The translations under genes were made by a program, and so were the position numbers. The notes beneath the pieces were generated by a model. The model worked only from the letters and a program-made list of their open reading frames with translations, had not been told where the DNA came from and made no database searches. Of a stretch of DNA of 5,287 nt, positions 1-5,287 are shown one piece after another (position 1 is the stretch's first letter; every line of letters starts with the position of its first letter). The DNA is from UBA4717 sp045536775 (GTDB taxonomy: Bacteria > Bacillota > Clostridia > Oscillospirales > CAG-272). The stretch is taken from positions 1-5,287 of the forward strand of contig JAZSOD010000065.1 in assembly GCA_045536775.1 (NCBI GenBank), written 5' to 3'.

Positions 1-3000
1 TCGCTGTGACCCATCTTACCGAACACTCTGCCGTCTGGAGATGTAATACCCTCTATCGCAAACATTGAATCGTTGGGATTGAAGCGGATATCGTCTGTTG
101 CGTTGCCGTCAAAGTCAACGTACTGAGTTGCGATCTGTCCGTTTTCGGCAAGCTTCTTTATGAGAGCCTCATCAGCAAGGAATCTTCCCTCTCCGTGCGA
201 GATAGCAACGGTATAAACGTCGCCGACCTCACAAGCAGCAAGCCAAGGAGACTTATTTGAAGCAATTCTTGTTCTTACGAGTTTAGACTGGTGTCTGCCT
301 ATTGTATTGAAGGTAAGAGTCGGGCAGGTCTCGTCTGTATCGATTATCTTTCCGTAAGGAACGAGTCCGAGCTTTATAAGAGCCTGGAAGCCGTTGCAGA
401 TACCGCACATAAGACCGTCGCGCTTATCGAGGAGCTCGGTCACGCCCTCTTTTATAGCCGCATTTCTGAAGAATGCGGTGATAAACTTACCCGAACCGTC
501 GGGCTCGTCGCCACCCGAGAAGCCTCCGGGAACGAATATCATCTGAGAAGTTGAAAGCTCTTTTGCAAAGCCTTCAACGCTTCTTGCGATTCCGTCGCTC
601 GTAAGGTTGTTGATAACGAATATCTTAGCCTCAGCGCCCGCGTCCCTCACAGCCTTAGCCGAATCAAACTCACAGTTTGTTCCGGGGAATACGGGGATAA
701 GCACCTTGGGTCTTGCAACCTTTACTGCAGGAGCAAGAGTCTTTTCGCTCTTGTATGAGAAGTTCTCGTACGTCTTATTATTATCCTTTTCAAGACAGGG
801 GAACACGCCCTCAAGCTTTGTTTCGTAAAGCTTTTCAAGCTCGCACGCACAAACTGCTTCGCCTGCGTATTCGATCTTACCGTCAGCGGTGAAGAAGCCT
901 ACGGTCTCACCGTCAAAGTCAGCATCGACTTCAAGAAGGAACGAGCCGTAAGAATAGCCGAAGATATCGTCAAGCGACAACGCCTTATCAAAGCTAAAGC
1001 CAAGACCGTTACCTATACACATCTTATAAACCGCCTCCGCTATACCGCCGAAGGTAGGTGTGTATGCGGAGTAGACCTTACCCGCACGCATAAGCGCCGT
1101 AACCTTGTTGAAGGTGTCGATAAGCGATTTTGCAACGGGAAGCTTGTCCTCGCCGTACTCGGGAGAAATCTTAACAAGCTTATGTCCTGCCGCCTTTGCG
1201 TCATTAGTAATGACCTCGTCACACTTACCTGTGGTTATTGCAAACGAAACGAGTGTGGGAGGAACGTCGAGCTTTTCAAACGAGCCACTCATCGAGTCCT
1301 TACCGCCAATCGCGCCGATGCCGAGTTCAACCTGTGCGCGGAATGCGCCGAGGAGTGCCGAGAAGGGCTTGCCCCATCTCTTACCGTCACGTCCGGGCTT
1401 TTCAAAATATTCCTGGAAGGTGAGGTAAACGTCCTCGAAGGATGCGCCTGCCGCAACAAGCTTTGCCGCACTCTCCACAACTGCGAGGTACGCGCTGTGG
1501 TAGGGGGACTTTTCCGCAATATAGGGGTTATATCCCCATGCCATATAAGAGCAGGTGTCGGTATGCTTTTCTTCAACCGAAACCTTATGTACCATAGCCT
1601 GTATGGGTGTTTTCTGATTTTTACCGCCGAACGGCATAAGCACCGTGCCTGCGCCGATGGTGGAGTCAAATCTTTCAGACAGACCGCGTTTGGAGCATAC
1701 GTTGAGGTCGCCGACAAGCGCCTTGAAGCCGTCGGTGAAGCTCTTTACGGGAGCCTTTGCGTAATCCTCGGTCTTTGCGGGAGTTATGTCTATATGCTTT
1801 TCCGCACCGTTGGAATTTAAGAACTCACGCGATATATCAACGATGGTCTTGCCATTCCAATGCATACGGAGTCTGGGCTCTGCGGTAACTCTTGCTACCA
1901 CGGTTGCCTCAAGGTTCTCGCTGTCTGCAAGAACCATAAATTTTTCAATATTCTCTTTTTCTATAACGACCGCCATTCTCTCCTGAGACTCGCTTATAGC
2001 AAGCTCGGTTCCGTCAAGACCGTCGTACTTCTTGGGAACTTTGTTGAGGTCTATTTCAAGTCCGTCGGCAAGCTCACCGATAGCAACAGACACACCGCCT
2101 GCGCCAAAGTCGTTACATCTCTTTATCATTCTGCAGGCTTCGGGGTTTCTGAAGAGCCTCTGAAGCTTTCTTTCCTCGGGAGCATTACCCTTCTGTACCT
2201 CTGCACCGCAGGTCTCAACAGAGTGAGAATCGTGTGCCTTGGACGAGCCCGTAGCACCGCCGATACCGTCACGTCCCGTACGTCCGCCGAGAAGAATAAC
2301 AACGTCACCGTCCTCGGGACACTCACGGCGAACATTTGCCGCAGGAGCCGCCGCAACGACTGCGCCTATTTCCATTCTCTTAGCCGCGTAGCCGCTATGG
2401 TAAAGCTCGTCTACCATACCGGTTGCAAGTCCTATCTGGTTACCGTAGGACGAATATCCTGCCGCCGCAGTCTGAACAATTGTTCTCTGCGAAAGCTTAC
2501 CCTTTATGGTTTCGGATACGGGGACTGTGGGGTCTGCCGCGCCCGTAACTCTCATTGCCGCGTAAACGTACGAACGTCCCGAAAGCGGGTCACGGATAGC
2601 ACCTCCGATACAGGTCGCCGCGCCGCCGAACGGCTCGATCTCTGTGGGATGGTTATGTGTTTCGTTCTTGAAGAGGAGAAGCCACGGCTCACGCTTGCCG
2701 TCGATCTCCACTTCCATCTTTACGGTGCAAGCGTTTATTTCCTCGGACTCGTCGAGCTTCTGAAGCTTCCCCGTCTTTTTGAGGTATTTAGCCGCGAGAG
2801 TACCGATATCCATAAGGTTCTGAGGCTTTGTTCTGCCGAGCTTTTCTCTTGTGGCAAGGTACTCCTTGTAGGTCGCCTCTAAAAGCTCGTCCTCGAACTT
2901 AACGCTGTCGATGGTGGTGAGGAAGGTTGTATGACGGCAGTGGTCCGACCAGTACGTATCTATCATACGAATTTCGGTGATGGTGGGGTTTCTGCCCTCT

Positions 3001-3602
3001 TTTGAAAAATATTCCTGACAGAACGTGATGTCGCCAAGGTCCATTGCAAGACCGTATTCCTTTATAAACGCCTCAAGTCCCGCTTTATCAAGCGAGGTGA
3101 AGCCGTCAAGAGTCTTTACCTCGGTAGGAATTTCGTAGTTAACGGTGAGGGTTTCAGGCTTTTCAAGCACCGCCTCACGAGCTTCTACGGGGTTTATTAC
3201 GTATTTCTTTATTTCCGCTATCTGCGCATCAGAAAGCTTTCCGTAAAGAGCGTACACCTTTGCGGTGCGGATGGTGGGTCTGTCGCCCTGCGAAATTATC
3301 TGTATACACTGTGCCGCAGAGTCTGCTCTCTGGTCAAACTGACCGGGAAGGTACTCTACTGCGAATACAGTTGCACCCGAAAGGTCTGCCTCCTCGCCTG
3401 CGATATCAAGCTGAGGCTCGGAGAACACCGTATTGATCGCGTAGTCAAAAAGCTCTTTTGTTATGTTTTCTGCATCGTAACGGTTGATAACACGCACCTT
3501 TTCAAGCTCGTTTATGCCAAAAAGAGTGCGAGCGTCAGAAAAAAGTGATTTTGCTTCGTGAGCAAGCTCGGGCTTCTTTTCGACGAATACTCTGTATACC
3601 AT
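1..3602 (-). CDS. purL: Phosphoribosylformylglycinamidine (FGAM) synthase, single-chain clostridial type; 3' end cut by window edge
   Basis: This enzyme makes FGAM from FGAR, glutamine and ATP in the cytoplasm (step 4 of IMP synthesis). The frame is open for 1,200 codons from ATG 3602 to the left edge. A PurS-like N-terminal region carries LPGQFDQRADSAAQC (residues 85-99), and a linker carries SDHCRH (219-224). The first AIR-synthase-like half has the ATP/substrate motif ETHNHP (314-319) and a DFGAGG loop (498-503). The second half begins near GDLNV (631-635) and includes GGKDSMSG (766-773). The class I glutamine amidotransferase domain starts near PKVLIPVFPGTNCEFDS (965-981). It keeps the full triad: nucleophile Cys1069 in GICNG, then His1136 and Glu1138 in SHGEGR. 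The visible end, KMGHSE, is normally followed by only about 30 residues, so the gene is probably intact beyond the edge. The start is fixed by a strong Shine-Dalgarno site and by overlap with the purD stop. A split PurS/PurL/PurQ system is excluded because all three parts share one frame. Confidence 0.97.
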   Translation of the reverse strand, partial: MVYRVFVEKKPELAHEAKSLFSDARTLFGINELEKVRVINRYDAENITKELFDYAINTVFSEPQLDIAGEEADLSGATVFAVEYLPGQFDQRADSAAQCIQIISQGDRPTIRTAKVYALYGKLSDAQIAEIKKYVINPVEAREAVLEKPETLTVNYEIPTEVKTLDGFTSLDKAGLEAFIKEYGLAMDLGDITFCQEYFSKEGRNPTITEIRMIDTYWSDHCRHTTFLTTIDSVKFEDELLEATYKEYLATREKLGRTKPQNLMDIGTLAAKYLKKTGKLQKLDESEEINACTVKMEVEIDGKREPWLLLFKNETHNHPTEIEPFGGAATCIGGAIRDPLSGRSYVYAAMRVTGAADPTVPVSETIKGKLSQRTIVQTAAAGYSSYGNQIGLATGMVDELYHSGYAAKRMEIGAVVAAAPAANVRRECPEDGDVVILLGGRTGRDGIGGATGSSKAHDSHSVETCGAEVQKGNAPEERKLQRLFRNPEACRMIKRCNDFGAGGVSVAIGELADGLEIDLNKVPKKYDGLDGTELAISESQERMAVVIEKENIEKFMVLADSENLEATVVARVTAEPRLRMHWNGKTIVDISREFLNSNGAEKHIDITPAKTEDYAKAPVKSFTDGFKALVGDLNVCSKRGLSERFDSTIGAGTVLMPFGGKNQKTPIQAMVHKVSVEEKHTDTCSYMAWGYNPYIAEKSPYHSAYLAVVESAAKLVAAGASFEDVYLTFQEYFEKPGRDGKRWGKPFSALLGAFRAQVELGIGAIGGKDSMSGSFEKLDVPPTLVSFAITTGKCDEVITNDAKAAGHKLVKISPEYGEDKLPVAKSLIDTFNKVTALMRAGKVYSAYTPTFGGIAEAVYKMCIGNGLGFSFDKALSLDDIFGYSYGSFLLEVDADFDGETVGFFTADGKIEYAGEAVCACELEKLYETKLEGVFPCLEKDNNKTYENFSYKSEKTLAPAVKVARPKVLIPVFPGTNCEFDSAKAVRDAGAEAKIFVINNLTSDGIARSVEGFAKELSTSQMIFVPGGFSGGDEPDGSGKFITAFFRNAAIKEGVTELLDKRDGLMCGICNGFQALIKLGLVPYGKIIDTDETCPTLTFNTIGRHQSKLVRTRIASNKSPWLAACEVGDVYTVAISHGEGRFLADEALIKKLAENGQIATQYVDFDGNATDDIRFNPNDSMFAIEGITSPDGRVFGKMGHS

Positions 3603-4876
3603 CAGTTATTCTCCTTTACTGCCTTCAAGGCTTTTGCGCCGATATCACGGCGGTAGTATGCATTTTCAAATTTAACTTTTTCAGTCTTTGCGTAAGCGCT
3701 CTTTATAGCGTCTTCAAGCGTATTCTCAACTGCGGTTACACCAAGCACGCGTCCGCCCGCCGTAACAAGCTTACCGTCCTTGACCTTGGCACCGGCAACG
3801 TAAACGCTGTCGGCAACATCAGCGGGTATATCCATTTCAAAGCCGCTTTCATAGCTCTGGGGATAGCCGTTTGAAGCTACGATAACGCAGCACGCGCTCC
3901 TCTTTGAGAACTTTACTTCCGTTTTATCAAGAGCACCGTCGGTGGTTGCCTTCATAACGGTAAGAAGATCGCTTTCAAGAAGCGGAAGAACTACCTGAGT
4001 TTCGGGGTCGCCGAAACGGCAGTTATACTCTATGACCTTGGGACCGTTCTTCGTGAGCATAAGTCCGAAGTAAAGGCAGCCCTTGAAGGTCCTTCCCTCT
4101 TTATTCATCGCGTCTATCGTGGGAAGGAATATTTTTTCCATACACTCTGCCGCGATATTTTCGGTGTAGTAGGGATTGGGAGCTATCGTTCCCATTCCGC
4201 CCGTATTGAGTCCTGTGTCGTTGTCGCCTGCGCGCTTGTGATCCATAGACGATATCATCGGCTTTACCGTTTTACCGTCGGTAAATGCAAGCACCGACAC
4301 CTCGGGCCCTTCGAGAAATTCCTCGATTACGATATTGTCGCCGCTTTTGCCGAACTTCTTGTCCTGCATCATCTCAACTACTGCCTGCTTTGCTTCCTCA
4401 CGCGTCTGGGCGATGATAACGCCCTTACCAAGTGCAAGTCCGTCAGCCTTAATGACCGTCGGAATGGGTGCAGTCTCAAGATAAGCAAGTGCCTTTTCAC
4501 AGTTGTCGAAAACCTCGTATTCTGCGGTGGGAATACCGTACTTTTTCATAAGGTTCTTGGAGAAGACCTTACTTCCCTCAATGATAGCCGCGTTTGCCGC
4601 AGGTCCGAAGCAGGGGATCCCCTTTTCATTCAGAGCGTCAACACATCCGAGTACAAGCGGATCGTCGGGAGCGACTACCGCGTAATCGATCTTGTTATCT
4701 ACCGCAAACTTGGCGATTTTATCTATATCCTTTGCCCCAACGTCAACACACACGGCATCTGCCGCGATACCGCCGTTACCGGGGAGAGCGTAGATGACTT
4801 CTACGCTCTTGTTTTCCTTAAGCTTTTTGATGATGGCGTGTTCACGTCCGCCACCGCCAACAACCATTATTTTCAT
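3602..4876 (-). CDS. purD: Phosphoribosylamine--glycine ligase (GAR synthetase)
   Basis: This cytoplasmic ATP-grasp ligase joins 5-phosphoribosylamine and glycine to form GAR with ATP hydrolysis (step 2 of IMP synthesis). The gene is complete at 424 codons, the normal length for the family. The N-terminal domain opens with a glycine-rich loop, GGGGREHA (residues 7-14). A VVAPDDPLV segment (67-75) fits the usual substrate-side loop, and GPAANAAIIEGSK (91-103) leads into the ATP-grasp fold. That fold has IKADGLALGKGV (142-153), EEFLEGPEVS (185-194), DHKRAGDNDTGLNTGGMG (212-229) and the metal-binding strand IEYNCRFGDPETQ (282-294, with Glu283 and Asn285). The C-terminal domain follows from about residue 325 (ACCVIVASNGYP, 328-339). 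ATG 4876 is preferred over the in-frame ATG at residue 4 because it has a well-spaced AAAGGA and gives the expected N-terminus. The gene starts 25 bases after purH and its TGA shares one base with the purL ATG. No damage or unusual residue was seen. Confidence 0.98.
   Translation of the reverse strand: MKIMVVGGGGREHAIIKKLKENKSVEVIYALPGNGGIAADAVCVDVGAKDIDKIAKFAVDNKIDYAVVAPDDPLVLGCVDALNEKGIPCFGPAANAAIIEGSKVFSKNLMKKYGIPTAEYEVFDNCEKALAYLETAPIPTVIKADGLALGKGVIIAQTREEAKQAVVEMMQDKKFGKSGDNIVIEEFLEGPEVSVLAFTDGKTVKPMISSMDHKRAGDNDTGLNTGGMGTIAPNPYYTENIAAECMEKIFLPTIDAMNKEGRTFKGCLYFGLMLTKNGPKVIEYNCRFGDPETQVVLPLLESDLLTVMKATTDGALDKTEVKFSKRSACCVIVASNGYPQSYESGFEMDIPADVADSVYVAGAKVKDGKLVTAGGRVLGVTAVENTLEDAIKSAYAKTEKVKFENAYYRRDIGAKALKAVKENN
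3611..3617 (-). promoter_or_regulatory. Ribosome binding site of purL, inside the end of purD
   Basis: On the minus strand this is AAAGGAG, a near-perfect Shine-Dalgarno sequence, 8 bases before ATG 3602. It is formed by the purD codons for Lys421 and Glu422 with the preceding base. Together with the TGATG stop/start overlap at 3604-3600, it fixes the purL start and suggests that ribosomes finishing purD can restart on purL. Confidence 0.88.
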
Positions 4877-4885
4877 GGCTATTTT

Positions 4886-4891
4886 TCCTTT
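4886..4891 (-). promoter_or_regulatory. Ribosome binding site of purD
   Basis: Read on the minus strand this is AAAGGA, followed by 9 bases before ATG 4876. It lies in the 25-base gap after the purH stop and supports the chosen purD start over the in-frame ATG three codons later. The gap shows no hairpin or T-run that would suggest a terminator, so purD is probably read from the same transcript as purH. Confidence 0.85.
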
Positions 4892-4901
4892 CGAGAAGAA
4901 A

Positions 4902-5287
4902 TCAATGGTGGAACAGACGCATTCCTGTAAACGACATTGTCATACCGTACTTATTGCAGCAGTCGATAACAAGATCGTCTCTGATAGATCCGCCGGGCTC
5001 AGCAATATACTTAACGCCACTCTTCTTTGCGCGTTCAATATTATCGTCAAACGGGAAGAATGCGTCAGAGCCGAGTGCAACACCGTCAATCGTGGAAAGA
5101 TATGCTCTGATCTCCTCGTCGGTGAGAGGTGCGGGCTGTTCGGTAAAGTACTTCTGCCAATTACCGTCTGCACAAACGTCCTCCTCGTTGCGGTTGATGT
5201 AGCCGTCGATCACGTTGTCGCGGTCGGGTCTGCCAAGTGTCGACTTGAAGGGGAGATTCAACACCTTTTCGTGCTGACGCAAGAACC
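4902..5287 (-). CDS. purH: AICAR transformylase (phosphoribosylaminoimidazolecarboxamide formyltransferase), C-terminal 127 residues; 5' end beyond window
   Basis: This enzyme transfers a formyl group from 10-formyl-tetrahydrofolate to AICAR, giving FAICAR, the penultimate step to IMP. Only the C-terminus is visible: 127 codons run from the right edge to TGA at 4904-4902. Numbering from the first whole codon, it shows LRQHEKVL (2-9), DRDNVIDGYI (21-30), SDAFFPF (73-79), a PGGSIRDD substrate-binding loop (97-104) and the terminal FTGMRLFHH (119-127). About 60 residues separate the LRQH and SDAFFPF motifs. As I recall it, E. coli PurH is much shorter there, so this looks like the long form found in Clostridia (often without the IMP cyclohydrolase domain) and in animal ATIC. 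Whether a cyclohydrolase domain is fused upstream cannot be seen; some authors call the free-standing form PurV. The catalytic Lys-His region also lies outside the window. A TTG at 5282 is an internal leucine codon and not a start. Confidence 0.93.
   Translation of the reverse strand, partial: FLRQHEKVLNLPFKSTLGRPDRDNVIDGYINRNEEDVCADGNWQKYFTEQPAPLTDEEIRAYLSTIDGVALGSDAFFPFDDNIERAKKSGVKYIAEPGGSIRDDLVIDCCNKYGMTMSFTGMRLFHH

Noticed and set aside
1289..1717. A 142-codon minus-strand open frame with its own ATG inside purL.
   Set aside because: It is a different reading frame of the same strand as purL. The PurL frame here encodes conserved motifs (GDLNV just upstream and GGKDSMSG near the end), while this frame gives low-complexity Arg/Ser/Pro-rich sequence.
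1182..1820. A 212-codon plus-strand open frame with many cysteines, which at first glance resembles a zinc-binding protein.
   Set aside because: It is antisense to the second AIR-synthase-like half of purL. The cysteines come from reading common Ala and Gly codons in reverse complement (gca/gcc giving tgc/ggc), and they do not form spaced CxxC pairs typical of zinc fingers.
1860..2882. A 340-codon open frame on the plus strand.
   Set aside because: It lies wholly antisense to purL, over well-conserved PurL motifs. Its product is rich in Cys, Arg and Ser with no recognisable domain, and no ribosome binding site stands out. It is explained by the codon bias of the gene on the other strand.
4877..4901. 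The purH-purD gap as a possible terminator or internal promoter.
   Set aside because: It is only 25 bases, is largely filled by the purD ribosome binding site, and shows no inverted repeat, T-run or -10/-35 pair.
4238..4930. A 230-codon plus-strand open frame.
   Set aside because: It is antisense to the N-terminal half of purD, which is a clear full-length family member. No domain or credible start signal was seen on the plus strand.
5280..5282. TTG as a possible start codon for a short 126-codon gene.
   Set aside because: The frame stays open to the window edge, and the sequence from this point is the middle of the conserved LRQH segment of AICAR transformylase, so this is an internal leucine.
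1..5287. A mobile element, CRISPR array, tRNA/rRNA gene or tandem repeat array.
   Set aside because: Three conserved housekeeping genes occupy essentially all bases. I saw no terminal inverted repeats, regularly spaced repeats, cloverleaf or rRNA signatures on either strand by eye.

Overview
The window is a piece of a de novo purine biosynthesis (pur) operon, and every gene lies on the minus strand. In transcription order (high to low coordinates) it holds three genes. The first is the 3' end of an AICAR transformylase gene (purH-type, cut by the right edge). The second is a complete purD (GAR synthetase). The third is a nearly complete purL for a single-chain FGAM synthase, whose last few dozen codons are cut by the left edge. 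Almost every base is coding. The only non-coding stretch is the 25-base purH-purD gap (4877-4901), and purD and purL overlap by one base.

The likely source is an anaerobic Firmicute of class Clostridia (Oscillospiraceae/Ruminococcaceae or Lachnospiraceae type). Four things point there: the long one-piece FGAM synthase with the variant N-terminal domain typical of Clostridia, the AICAR transformylase in the long form known from that group, strong AAAGGA/AAAGGAG ribosome binding sites, and roughly even G+C by eye. This is inference from protein style; no phylogenetic marker is present.

The three enzymes act at different steps of the route from PRPP to IMP. PurD joins phosphoribosylamine to glycine to give GAR. 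PurL converts FGAR to FGAM using glutamine and ATP. The AICAR transformylase adds the last one-carbon unit, giving FAICAR just before ring closure to IMP. The tight spacing suggests one polycistronic mRNA, with purL translation coupled to purD. No promoter, riboswitch, PurR-type operator or terminator is visible; these would lie upstream (right) or downstream (left) of the window.

I found no mobile element, CRISPR array, RNA gene or tandem repeat, and no candidate for an undescribed system. The long open frames on the plus strand are antisense shadows of purL and purD. The points most worth a second look are the animal-ATIC-like form of the transformylase C-terminus and the one-piece PurL architecture.
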